The notes under the pieces: model-generated
The model's input: the letters and a program-made list of their open reading frames with translations, nothing else
Told to the model about the DNA's origin: nothing
Databases searched by the model: none
DNA from: Sequoia sempervirens
Taxonomy: Eukaryota > Streptophyta > Pinopsida > Cupressales > Cupressaceae
DNA: 64,000 bases
Assembly (NCBI GenBank): GCA_007258455.2
Contig: VDFB02193867.1
Coordinates: 567,017,742 to 567,081,741, forward strand
Reading direction: 5' to 3'
Shown: positions 35,439 through 46,064 of the stretch, one piece after another
Position numbering within the stretch: the stretch's first letter is position 1
Layout of the letters: every line of letters starts with the position of its first letter
Position numbers and translations under genes: made by a program

Positions 35439-35715
35439 ATTGTGGTGATTTTGTGAGTTTTGAAGTAAATCCCAAAGGGAAATCTTTGTAGGAGTATTCT
35501 TTAATTGTTCAGCAAGATCTTACTCCTTTGTGTGTGGAATGTAATGAGGAGCACTAAGTGGATTAGGTAAAGGTAAGGAGGGTGGGATTGGTTGCAGTTG
35601 TTGTGGATTATTTTGAGTGTTATATGTATGAGCAACAATATCATTACTAGATTGTTGCAACACATTGGGTATAGGGGGGTAGAGGGTGTATCAGGGTTGG
35701 TTAGAGGGGTGAAAT

Positions 35716-36276
35716 TTATGTGTCCAAAGGTGGGTAAAGAATAAGTTGAGGTTTATTTTGAGTTTGTTGTTTGTGTGAAGGTGGGTAGACAGTAAAATTG
35801 GGTTTGTTTTGAGGTGGAGGTTTATGTGAAGGGTGGTAAAGTATGAGTTGAGTTTGGATAATGTTAACATCCCTTAACAAGTGAGATTCCATATCATTAT
35901 TGTGGTTCATGTTTTGCATCATGATATTGTTCCTAGGAGGAGAGTTTGGAGGAGAACTATCAACCAAATTTTCTTGACATTCTAAGGTTGGATCTCCTAG
36001 AAGGACTTCATCACAAGTATGAAGATGATCAATGGATGAATTGTCTTGCACAATAAGGTTTTGCTTAGGTGAAAGGGGACAACTAATATTCACATGACTT
36101 TCATTGGTTATGTTTTCTAACAAAAAAGTATCTTTGTCACAACTAGGAGAGATACTAGGAGAAGAACAAGTGTGATTATCATGATCATTTATGACTTCAT
36201 TTCTTTGTTCCCTAATATCATCCAAAATAGGAGAGGTAGGGGAAGGATCATAAAGAGGGTTGTTATAAACTAACAT
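35716..36276 (-). pseudogene. N-terminal low-complexity region of E3
   Basis: A 186-codon open stretch rich in Asp, Asn, Pro and Ser with SPTSPILDD, CSSPSISPSCD and repeated LYPPSHK units. It corresponds to 23150-23901 of E2 and is offset in frame from the protease part. Disordered; function unknown. Confidence 0.6.
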
Positions 36277-37284
36277 ATCCTCATCATTTATAATCTCATC
36301 TTCCTCAAGGTTATCCGCACAATGGAAATTAAGTAAGGTGATGTGTAAGAAGATGACTATGATGTCATGCTCTTGTTATAAAATATCTTCCCAAAGGGGA
36401 TGAGGAGAAGGAAAAACAAGATCCTCATGATGCTCAACGATTGTATCTTCTTTTGCCAAGATACCTTTGTCACTAAAAGGGGAGGTATTGGGAGAAGAAA
36501 GAATATGATCATAATGGTTATCTATGTTTGTATGCTCTTCTATCACATCATCCACACAAATAGGAGAGATAGGAGGGGGTGTGAGTTTAAGGTTAACATT
36601 GCCATTTTCATTCTCTTGTACTAAGAGACTTTCATAACTAGGGAATGCATTGAATGGAGGATTAACATGTTTATGAACTAAATTTTTCCTTGCAAATTTG
36701 GAGAAGATTGAAACTAAAATTTTAAAAAAACAATCTATGCTAACTCAAAATGCAATGTAAAAGGCTGAAATGAAATGTAAATTTTAGATGATAATTAATT
36801 GATTATGATATCTAACAATATCAAAATGCAAATGTGAAATTTAAACCATGCATGAAATGAGCTAAATTAAGCTAGATTTGATGAAATGTGTGTTGCATAA
36901 ATGCAACTAAATAATATAGGTAGGTTAAGGCACCAAATAGAAGCTTAAAAATAGAGTTCTGAGTTTTGTAAAATGCAGTTTCAAGGGTCAAAAGGGACTG
37001 AATCGCCCAAGGTGGCGAATGAGTCCTAGAATGGACTTTTTCAGATTTTTCAGAAATTTTTGACTGATTTTGATGGTTTCTAAATGCTATGATGTAGACC
37101 TAATTGAAAAATGTAGAATTTCAAAGATCAAAAATGAATTTAGATGCCAACAATGCAACCTAAATGCACTTTTTAGGAATGCAAAATTTAACACCTAGCA
37201 TGCAAATGAATCATGCAAACCCTAATGCAAGCTAGATCTATGATGATGAAAGGAATCCAAATCATTCACTAAAGCATTCAAAAA
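36277..37284 (-). other. 5' leader of E3
   Basis: Sequence between PBS and the N-terminal frame, with the leader palindrome at 36993-37027 (GGACTGAATCGCC / GGCGAATGAGTCC). An additional Asp/Ser-rich stretch on the minus strand (36300-36640) is too broken to call. Confidence 0.5.
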
Positions 37285-37300
37285 GCAGGTTCACCGCAAT
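37285..37300 (-). other. Candidate primer-binding site of E3
   Basis: Minus strand CGGTGAACCTGC four bases from the LTR end, in the conserved position of this family. Confidence 0.45.
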
Positions 37301-37649
37301 TAACATTAGATTTATGGCACCAAGAGACTCTCTAACTCTTCTAGGGTTTTTCACCTAAAAGGAGAGAGTAGGGCCAAAAATGTTAAAGGGTTCATTCAAA
37401 TTATGTAATTCAAGATGTTATTATTCCTATGAAGTGATCAAAATGTAGTTATATGAACTAATTGATTGATTATGAATGTAAAATCTAAGATTTAGACTAT
37501 GTTGGAAAACACTTTGTGTAATGCAAAATAACCTAAGAATGAATAGTAAACTACAACATAAATGAATCAAACTAAAAGTGTGCACTTGGAACCTTGATGA
37601 AGAATGGAAATTACATTTGAAATTTTGTTGATGTTGCTTTTTAGGCATG

Positions 37650-38533
37650 GAGGGACTCATTCGCCATTCTGGGCAAATCAATCCTAGTTCTGCCAAACTA
37701 AGGCAGAACGAGACCTATTTATGACAAAAGGGTACTCAAAAATGTCAAAAACTTAAAATTGACCATGGAGTGGGACTCATTTTCCACCCATGGTGAATGA
37801 GTCCACTTTTGAATTTATGGATTTTCAAAAGTGGATTCTGGAGCTTTCAATCTGCACTTTCACTTCCTACATGTGTCTACTTCTAAAACTCTGATTTACA
37901 GGCTTGAACATGAGTTTTTGTTGATACTTTGACTTGTTGAATGAAGAGAAGACTTGAGCAACCTTGAAACTTGATATTCAATGTTTTTTAAGCTTCCAAG
38001 GGTCCTAAATTTGTAAACACACAATGCAAGAGAGAGAGATGTTGAATGTTAGGGCATGGGTGTTTGCCTTGGTCAAACCCCTTTTAGTTAATTAAACCAA
38101 AACGATGAAAGAATAGAATGAAACATGCAATATTGGAATAGATTACCTTTCCATGATGTTGATCTTGGATTTCTGCAACAATGGATGAAGATTCAACCCT
38201 TGAATGTCTTTAGGAGATTTCTAGATGTTTTGCAATGAAAAAACCCTAAATTGCTTGACTTGAGATGAAATATTAGTGGATGAATAATGAAGAATGGATG
38301 TGAATTGAGTTAATGGATATCAAAATGAGTTAAAAGATCTATATTTATTGGAAATTCATCTATTTTACCCATTAATACCTCATTGCAGGCCAACATGAAG
38401 CAAAATTGAATAGAAACCTCAATTTTTCCTACTCATAACCCAAAAATGGTTCCAATGGGACTCTTTCGCCACTAATGATGAATGGGTCCCACCTAGATGG
38501 GACTAATTCACCAATAATGATGAATGGGTCCCA
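37650..38533. repeat. Four palindromes in the E3 5' LTR
   Basis: At 37650-37686, 37770-37805, 38456-38492 and 38498-38533, in the same places as in the 3' LTR. Confidence 0.8.
37896..38154 (-). CDS. Spliced LTR micro-ORF of E3 5' LTR (38 aa)
   Basis: Exon 1 38154-38147 (ATGGAAAG), intron 38146-38005 (142 bp), exon 2 38004-37896. Product starts MERTLGSLKNIEYQV and contains RLLKSSLHSTSQSINKN. The same middle (LLKSSLHSTSQ.IN) occurs in E4, a different subfamily. Confidence 0.38.
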
Positions 38534-39226
38534 CTGGGGCCATTTTTTTCTATTTGGAATGCCAAGAAGTAAGAAAATTAGGGTTATATGATGACTATGT
38601 TAGGTATTTCATTAGATTATGCCCGGGGATGCACAATATGGGTTAATATGGGACTATTAGTGATGATATGAATGTAAAATAGGGATTGGGACATATAAAT
38701 CAATGTGAAAGTGTGATTAAATAAACTTTACAACACTAAAATGAGGACCACTTAGCCTAAGAAAGCACAAGAATCAATGTGAATGTGCAAGACACATTAA
38801 AACACTAATTTAACATTAAGTTTATTTTAGAAACCTTCTAGAATAATGTAATAATGTTATTAAACACATTTTATAATGTTGAATTAGGGAAAAATGGGTT
38901 CATTAAGTTTATAAAAGTGTGAAATTATCTTACGACACTTTACAACACCTTTACAAGACATCGCTAAAAGCATGCTATTTGATTTGTAAGGGTCGAAGAC
39001 CTAGTGTGGATGCATAAAATACTTCAAAAACTAGATTAAGACCGCATTAATTCCATTTTATCATGAATTAATCCCATGTCAAGCAAAGGGTACTTTTTTC
39101 TAGGGCACACTAAGTATGCATGTTCAAGCCATGTTACATCATAAAATCAAAGCAAACTAGACCAAACATCATGAAGCAAGACCTAAAAGGCCATGAAAAT
39201 GACAGGGGACATTTTTTTATGGAACA

Positions 39227-39247
39227 TTTAGTCCCAACTTTAGTGAG
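39227..39247 (-). other. Polypurine tract of E1
   Basis: Minus strand CTCACTAAAGTTGGGACTAAA directly before TGTTCCATAA. Confidence 0.75.
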
Positions 39248-41200
39248 AGGATGAACTTGCTTCAAACTCACCCTAAAATATCCATGAACTTCGAGAGGAG
39301 GGTTCAAATGCACTTACATTAGCAAGATGGAATACAACAATCAAGAGGGATGATCAAGCCCCCAGGATGAAGATACCATGGAAAACTAAGCGTAAGAACA
39401 AAGGAACACACAAGTGTTGAAATAAAGGGATAGGATGAAGCTTTTATCATTTATCCAACTAGTTGTGGATTAGATGTAGGCTAAAAGAGAATGTATACTC
39501 ACTTTGTAGTGACATAACTCATGGTGGTCTATCGAGTGAGAAGGCCCAAGTATACTTACTCTAGGGCCATGGAACTTTTGTTTGTCTGTGAGGTGAGAAA
39601 TCCCAAAAGGTGAGATACATATGCTAGTTGGTATGCAATCACAAACACAAAGGTGGCTATGGGGAAATTCATGCCACTAGATGGGCTTCCCTGTCAACCA
39701 TATCAAATTTATACCTCCTGATAAATTTAACAAGGCACCACAAGGAAAAATGTCGGTTCATGCTTCATGAGACAAGCAAAGATCTGTATGCTTAGAACTC
39801 ATGAACAAAGAGGAATGTACCACAGGAATGCAAGTTGCATTATGCAAGGTGGAAAAAATGCAAATTGTAAAAATGCAAAAGTGTATAAATGCAAAAATGT
39901 AAAATGTAAAAGATGTTCAAAGGAGTCTTGTGAAGTTTATACAAGGTCAGTCACTTAGGGAACATTATGTCTAATGTCTCCAAGAGAAGACCAATCAAAG
40001 AATAGTATAAATTTAGAACTTAGGGGATGTAGTGTGTCACATCAGGCCACCAAGAGGAAGGTAATATGCTATGATAGATCACAATTATGAAGGACATCAC
40101 ACCCAATGTCATCCACAAAGTGATGAATGCATTGTATGAAATGACAAGGCTACACTAGGAATCAAGAATGAAAATGAATTATGGTAATGTATGCCCCCCA
40201 CTTTAAAGGAATTGCTACACACCATTCTGTGAGCAATTACTTTAAAGTAGCAAAGGGAAAATGCAAAAAGAAAATGAGACATGTGAGCCAACTTGGAAAT
40301 CCTTGTGCCAAGTCATATGTTTCAAAGTGTGGTTGCGTCATGTTAAAAAAAAAGTAAAGAAAGGGAGTTTCCCCCCAAAAAGGAACACACCAAACACATA
40401 AGGGATCTATGGATATGGGGTTAGTATATTTGATGCTGCAATGTTTTTATGAAAGAGCTCAGAACTATCATAATTCCCCAAAGCACAAAGAACTGGAAGA
40501 ATGACACAAAGAGAGTGAAAACAAAAGAAAAAGAAAGTCCATTTTGGGTCAACATGGAAGAGACATTGAGATCTCGACACCTTGCATCATCCCCAAAAGG
40601 AAAACACAAGCAAAAATAAAGAAAACAAAAAGGCAAAAGAAAATGAAAAAGCTTTTGGGTCAACATGAAGGATACATTTTAGTCTCAATGCCTTGTGTCA
40701 TCCCCAAAAGAAAAAACATGAGAAAAAAATAAAAAAAGAAAAGGGAAAAGGGGTCGATTGGGTCAACATGGAAGAGACATAGGGCATCTCTATGATTTGG
40801 ATCATCCCTAAAAGGAAAACATAAGAGAAAAAGACAAGGATGCATGACATATAGAAGAATAGAGATACAAATAAAGAAGTGACAAAGAGAGGGAACATCA
40901 AATGCATGTTATAGGGGAACAAGATACACGCATGAAAGAAAAATGAAAAAGGAGCAACTAATGCAAATGGAAGTCCACCATTAACTAAGTTATTAGTTTT
41001 AAAATCTTAAATAGTTAAGTGGAAAAGGAATAATATAGTTAAGAGACAAATACAAATGCATTACGAGGACAAGGCTAACAATTTTGTGCCCTCATAAAGT
41101 GTAAAAGCAAGAATGAGCCGAGGTGAGTGATGGAAAAGGTTCATGCAATAGTGAGAATAAAGAATTCTACAACTATGGCATGATGATGGGATTTGGTTGC
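39248..41200 (-). other. 3' untranslated region of E1 with a three-unit repeat
   Basis: No frame seen. At about 40543-40850 three imperfect units of roughly 100 bp start TTGGGTCAACATG(G)AAG and contain TCATCCC(C/T)AAAAG. At 39800-39920 there is AATGCAAAAATG-type simple sequence. Confidence 0.55.
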
Positions 41201-41204
41201 TTTA

Positions 41205-42144
41205 AGGTATGACAGGGGAACAATTGGTATCAATGAAGTGATACTTATCTAGTATTTCCTTCAATGTCCAACATTATTTTGTTCGATGACCAAGAATGCA
41301 ATGATATTTGCAAAATGGTATGTTAGAATATTTAGGATGAATAAAAAACCTATTCATAGGTGGTAAAAGTATAAGGCATTTTTTTAAGAGTAGTTGAAGT
41401 CTCTTTTCACATTTAGGTGGAGGATGTTTAGGAAATTTGAGTTTCTTTAATTTTTATGGTCATTTTCATTTGCTAGGTTCTCCTTGTTCATGAATAGGAG
41501 GAAGAGAACCCAGGGGGGATCCTAACATCCTTGCCATTAGAAGGGGATAATGGTTGTTCATGTGGAAGGAGAATGTTTAAGTTAGGAGGAGTATCAAGGA
41601 TCATTGTACCATGATCTCGAAGAGGATGAGAAGGATCTTGATATCCTAATCTTGTTGTGTTTTCTTCTGTAGGCTTTTGTTCAAGGAGTTGATGAATGTC
41701 ATGTTCATGTGTTGTGTCACAACCTTGTTTACTTAGAATAGTAAATCCTTTTACATATGTTTCTTCAAGATTTATGGGAGTATTTGTGACTTTGTGATTA
41801 TAGAATGGTTGTGAGTGTGGTTGTGTAGAGGAACTAGGTCAACTTGAGGGAGGAATAGTATGTCCTTCACTAATTTTAGGATGTAAGTATGCAAAGTGAT
41901 CAGGAGGTGCAACAGTAGGGAGATCTTGTGTCCTCATGGATGGATAAAAGGTTGCATTAGCTTCAAGGTTTTCGAGGTATTCATTGTAAAACTTGTTCAT
42001 GCTATCATCATCTTCTCCAATGATGTCCACTTCATGAGGAGGAAAAGCATGAGGAGTTGAAGGAACATGAGACAATTCAATATCATTAGGGTCACAGCCA
42101 AAGGCACAATTGGACATTCTACCAATGATTTTAATGAATTCCAA
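41205..42144 (-). pseudogene. E1 protein remnant: acidic N-terminal part and CKYH zinc motif
   Basis: An open minus-strand stretch (42144-41839, 102 codons, Asp/Glu/Pro-rich, with NEYLENLEANA) is followed after broken sequence by FCKYHCILGHRTK, a TAA, then CWTLKEILDKYHF (41318-41250): C-x2-H-x5-H-x4-C, diverged from E2-E4. No protease or G-patch lies between, as in E4. It probably bound nucleic acid. Confidence 0.55.
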
Positions 42145-42594
42145 AACTTATTAAAAGAAAATGCCATGATGCAAGTAAACTAAGATGCAATAAATGATTA
42201 AAAATAGATATTATAGAAATGAAAATAGAAAGAAACTACAAAAAACTATAATGCAGAGAAATCCCAGAAAAATACTAGAAATGTTTAAAAAGTGTAGAGG
42301 GACTGATTCGCCAAGGGTGGCGAATGACTCCCAATATGATTTTTTTTTTTTCTTTTCAAAAATTTGAAAATGATTCTAATGCTTTACAGAATGCAATTAA
42401 GGATGCAAAATGCAATTTTTTAGTTTTTTCAATGATATGCAATGCAAAAATGAAACCTAAACAAAGCTTTCATTAATGCAATATGAAAAGTCCTAGAATA
42501 CAAAAACAAAACAATGTCCTAATTGAATGTTAATGTAAAATGTAATCCAAGATGCAATATGTGAATGAAATAAGAAATTCAAAGTGTTCAAAAT

Positions 42595-42606
42595 GCATGT
42601 TCACCA
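42595..42606 (-). other. Candidate primer-binding site of E1
   Basis: Minus strand TGGTGAACATGC three bases from the LTR end TTCA. Confidence 0.5.
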
Positions 42607-42609
42607 AAA

Positions 42610-44218
42610 TGAACCATAATTTTTTTGCATCAATGCACTTTTGTAGCTCTTCTAGGGTTTTTCACCTAAAAGGAGAGAGTTAGAGCCAAAAATGCTAAAG
42701 GGTTCATGTTATGTGTGATGTTGTTTAAGCTAAATGAAGTGAACTAAATGCAAGTAATTGATCAATATGAATGATTATGAATGTAAAACTAAGATTTAAG
42801 CTATGCTGGAAAACACATTGTGATATGAAAACAATGAATTAAAAGATGAATAAATGCAAAAAAGAAAAAGAAAGATTGAATCAGAGTGAACCTGGGAAAG
42901 ATTTGAGGAATTTGGAATAATCTGAATGTTGTCTAAGATTACTGAAAATCAACAATGGGACTCATTCGCCCAAGGTGGCGAATTAGTCCTGCTATTGGTG
43001 AAAAACTATTGGAAACAAGTTTCTAACTCTCAGGATCTAGAATCTAACAAAATACAGATTTTTAGTCTTAAGGTGGGACTCACTCACCACTGGTGGTGAA
43101 TCAGTCCTCTCCCAAAATTTTGAGAAATCAAGAGACAACTCTACAACACCAGATCTGGAAATATCTACTTGTCGGGTTGCCGAAGTCAATTCTATAGGAA
43201 ACAGATAGAAAACCTTCTCCAAGCTTGAAATATGATGGATTTCACTTGAAGCACCTAGTTTACTTGTTAACCACTCTTCAATCACCTAAATTCTTGTTAA
43301 ATTAGCATACATAGGTCTACAAATACACATGCAAAAGGATAAAAATGGTTGAGGGTTAGCAAATAGGGGTTTTCCTTGGTCAAACCCCACTTTGGTAATC
43401 AAACCCTTAATGAAATAATGAAATGCAAGATAATGATAAACAAATAGCATGGAAATTCTATCAACTTACAAAACCCTTGTTGATGAAAATATGAAGTTGT
43501 GTCAATGGATGCTCCAAAATGCTTGAATAATGCTTGATTTTATGTTGTAAGATGCTTGAATGCTTGAATGTGATATGAGATTGAATGCTTGAATGAATGG
43601 GGATTGAAATGGATGTAAAAACACTTATTTATACAATCTTGTGCCTTAGTAACCCATTAATACATCATCACAGGCTGACATCAAGTGATTTTGAATAAAA
43701 ACCCAAAAGGAAATTTTAAAAGTTTTGAATTTGGGGCCAATGGGGACTCATTCGACACCGATGGAGAATGGGTCCCACCTAGGACCTGAAAATGGGTGTT
43801 AGGAATTATCTTGTATTTAATGTTGTTTCTCAGATTTACATTAAAAAATGCACTTAATTAAGCTTTATAAGGGCATAAAGGGGTCAAATAAAGCATAAGA
43901 AAGGGATAAATAGTGAAATTGTGCCTAGAAAGGCATGAAATATTGTTACAAGACTTTACATCACTTCAAAATAGCACTTGATTAATGATGAAAATGTGAT
44001 TTTTAGGTAAGTTATAATGAATAGAGTCTAAAAGAGTGTAGAAATGCTTTACAACACTTCACAACAGCTTCACAAGACATCATTATTTGAATTTTAGTAC
44101 CTAAGTATGCATGTTCAAGCCACATTACATCATAAAATCAAAGAAAAATGGACCAAACAACATGAAGAAAGACCTAAAAGGCCATGAAAATGACAAGGGG
44201 CCATTTTTCTATGGCACA
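42610..44218 (-). repeat. 5' LTR of E1
   Basis: Complete and uninterrupted. It gives the empty-site sequences for both E2 and E3. Minus-strand TATA at 43633-43626. Confidence 0.9.
43037..43285 (-). CDS. 82-codon open frame in E1 U5
   Basis: The minus strand encodes VIEEWLTSKLGASSEIHH and continues through LEKVFYLFPIELTSATRQ to a stop at 43037. It lies just downstream of an acceptor-like TGTATTTGTAG (ending near 43318), in the place of the second exon of the micro-ORFs of other LTRs, and reads through one of the U5 palindromes. The same frame is recognisable in the 3' LTR on both sides of E2 (29500-29411 and 20857-20700), where two Gln codons have become TAA. The start is uncertain. No domain recognised. 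Confidence 0.35.
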   Translation of the reverse strand: MIEEWLTSKLGASSEIHHISSLEKVFYLFPIELTSATRQVDISRSGVVELSLDFSKFWERTDSPPVVSESHLKTKNLYFVRF

Positions 44219-44252
44219 ATACCCCACATCATGCAAGCAATCCTCAAATATA

Positions 44253-44774
44253 TCAAAATAAAAAACATTGAAATTCAGGAGTTCGCATGAGTTTGAAATC
44301 AGGACCCAAGCCTGAGTCTGCCTTTTTTTGCTCAAATGAACTAGCATTTAATTTTTCTTTAGTAGTGGGGTAATATCCACTTAATGGAAATAATTCCATG
44401 ATTAAATCAAGGAGATATGGGAAATCATCAAAGTAATACTTGAAACTCACCTCATATTGATCATTAACATATTCATTGCTTTTTATATCATCCGATAGCT
44501 TTTCGTACCAATCAACATATTCTACATTGCCCATAGGGTTTGAGAATTCTTCAAATTGCTTCTCCTTATGGTCAAGAACTAAGCCTTCTCCCTCACTAAT
44601 ATGTGCTTCATCTCCCTTTTTAGGTGTAGATATTACTTTGGTGGCCACCTTACCACAATCACCATAATCTATAGGGATGTGCAAATATTTATCAATCCTT
44701 GTCTCATCATAATGAAAAGTATCTACCTTGTGCTTACGATTTTCCTCAATAGTAGTATTGCATCTGGCTCGCAC
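44253..44774 (-). pseudogene. Unrecognised 173-codon frame, distal part of E5
   Basis: Open minus-strand stretch rich in Asp/Glu/Tyr with FKYYFDDFPYLLDLIMELF and ending GLGPDFKLMRTPEFQCFLF. It lies between E5 gag and the E1 insertion, so it belongs to the E5 internal region. I do not recognise a domain; there is no protease or RT signature. Confidence 0.4.
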
Positions 44775-46064
44775 TCACAAAAGGATATGAATATCACAGT
44801 AAAACTTTCCTGGGAATTGGACATTCTGACAGGTGACTAATATCTCTCTGTGGACATTCATTTACTTGTCAAACCAGGGGACGTAGACTTTAAATGGCGC
44901 AGCAAAATATATGCACTAGGAATTTGCTTTGGTCAAATCTTAGCAAAAATACATACTAGAAAGAAATTCTATCTAAGCTACAGAATGGTAATGCAGAATT
45001 CTTTAACTCAACTATGCTTGATTAAAATAGAAACCGTAATAGCTACGACTGAAGCACAAACCAAGAACTGGCCTTATGCTGCAGGAACAATCACAGGGAT
45101 GGACTCTCTATGCTGCAGGAGTAGTGTAAGACTGAGTTTGTATAAAAACTTCAAAAGATGAAAGCTAACTGGATATTAGTAGAAAAGAACATCTAACTAA
45201 TTAACTACAGATACTTACTAAGTGGGCCCCCTTAGCAAGCATCTACTGATTACACAGATGCTGAACTCAGAACTTCATCGATCTTTATTCATGAAAACAT
45301 AATGAAATACATGTTTTGTTGATGTGAAAACTAACAACGAACTCTGCTTCTGGTCAAACAGATTCTGTCTTTCATTATCATACTACTCTGTTTCTATCTT
45401 ACCCTAAAAATCATCTATTACTCATTCTATTCATCCTCTACTCTCTCGCGCAGGAGGAGTATCTTATTTTAAATCAGAGGAACAACTAACTAACTAACTT
45501 CATCAAAGAAAGACGTGGAAGTAAAGTGTATCCCTGAATCAAGGAACAAACTTGATAAATGAATTTATGTGTTCAACCCGATTCAAAGAGAATCTAGCGC
45601 TCCACTCTTTCCAAATTGACTTATCATTAAAAATCTTTCCAAATCAGTTTTGGTCAAAGAGTCTTCGGTGGAGCTTCCTCAAAGTCGTGTAGGAAATGGA
45701 CTTTACTGCAAGGCCGAGATCGGCTGCGCTTGACTCGATCATTCTTCAACAACCTGCAAAACAAAAGGTAATAGACGCGCAAGAAAAGGCATTCGGCACA
45801 TACACGATACCTATTCATTAATCACACATTTTAAATCTACTTCACCATTCAAAAACTGTATATGATATACTAGCCATTTTTGGGAGTCAACGGGGCAATA
45901 AATGCAATCAAGTCAACACAATAGGCTGTAGGAATATAAAAGTGTCTTGCTACAAGATATCCCCACAAAAGGTTTCAACAAAGTTTAAATAGCTGTGAAA
46001 TAGCAAAAATAAAGTCATTTAAAAGTTTATCATAACATCAAATTATGAGCATATTTTAGGCTCA
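44775..46064 (-). other. Noncoding internal region of E5
   Basis: No frame. On the minus strand a splice-acceptor-like CCTTTTGTTTTGCAG occurs near 45755. The 45060-45120 stretch carries a short direct repeat (TATGCTGCAGGA). Confidence 0.4.

Larger units (their letters stand above)
30260..39109 (-). mobile_element. LTR element E3 (minus), inserted in the E1 3' LTR
   Basis: 8,850 bp with LTRs 30260-32772 (3', containing TIR copy 2) and 37301-39109 (5'). Target duplication CTAAG at 30255-30259 and 39110-39114; the uninterrupted site GTACCTAAGTATGC is at 44098-44111 in the other LTR of E1. Its minus-strand polyprotein remnant (33882-36276) has N-terminal region, protease, G-patch and CYHR zinc motif in the same order as E2, and again no RT or integrase. 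Confidence 0.9.
37301..39109 (-). repeat. 5' LTR of E3
   Basis: Ends TGTGCCCTAG on the minus strand. TATA-like ATAAATATAG near 38340; intron 38146-38005. Confidence 0.88.
42298..43778. repeat. Four palindromes in the E1 leader and 5' LTR
   Basis: At 42298-42333 (leader), 42956-42990 and 43072-43109 (U5), and 43741-43778 (U3). The first has arms GATTCGCC / GGCGAAT. Confidence 0.8.
20231..44218 (-). mobile_element. LTR element E1 (minus), split by E2 and E3
   Basis: The 3' LTR is in three pieces (20231-20862, 29423-30259, 39115-39226; 1,581 bp in sum) that join exactly when E2 and E3 and one copy of each target duplication are removed. The 5' LTR is intact at 42610-44218 (1,609 bp). Flanks are GTACC (20226-20230) and ATACC (44219-44223), a 5-bp duplication with one change. 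The polypurine tract is 39227-39247 and the PBS candidate 42595-42606. The 3.4-kb internal part keeps only an N-terminal acidic frame and a CYHR zinc motif; no protease, RT or integrase was seen. It is inserted in E5. Confidence 0.85.

Noticed and set aside
40421..40922. Phe/Leu-rich minus-strand frames resembling membrane proteins
   Set aside because: They arise from A-rich, G-poor repeat units in the E1 3' region (three-unit repeat) and have no conserved counterpart in E2-E4.
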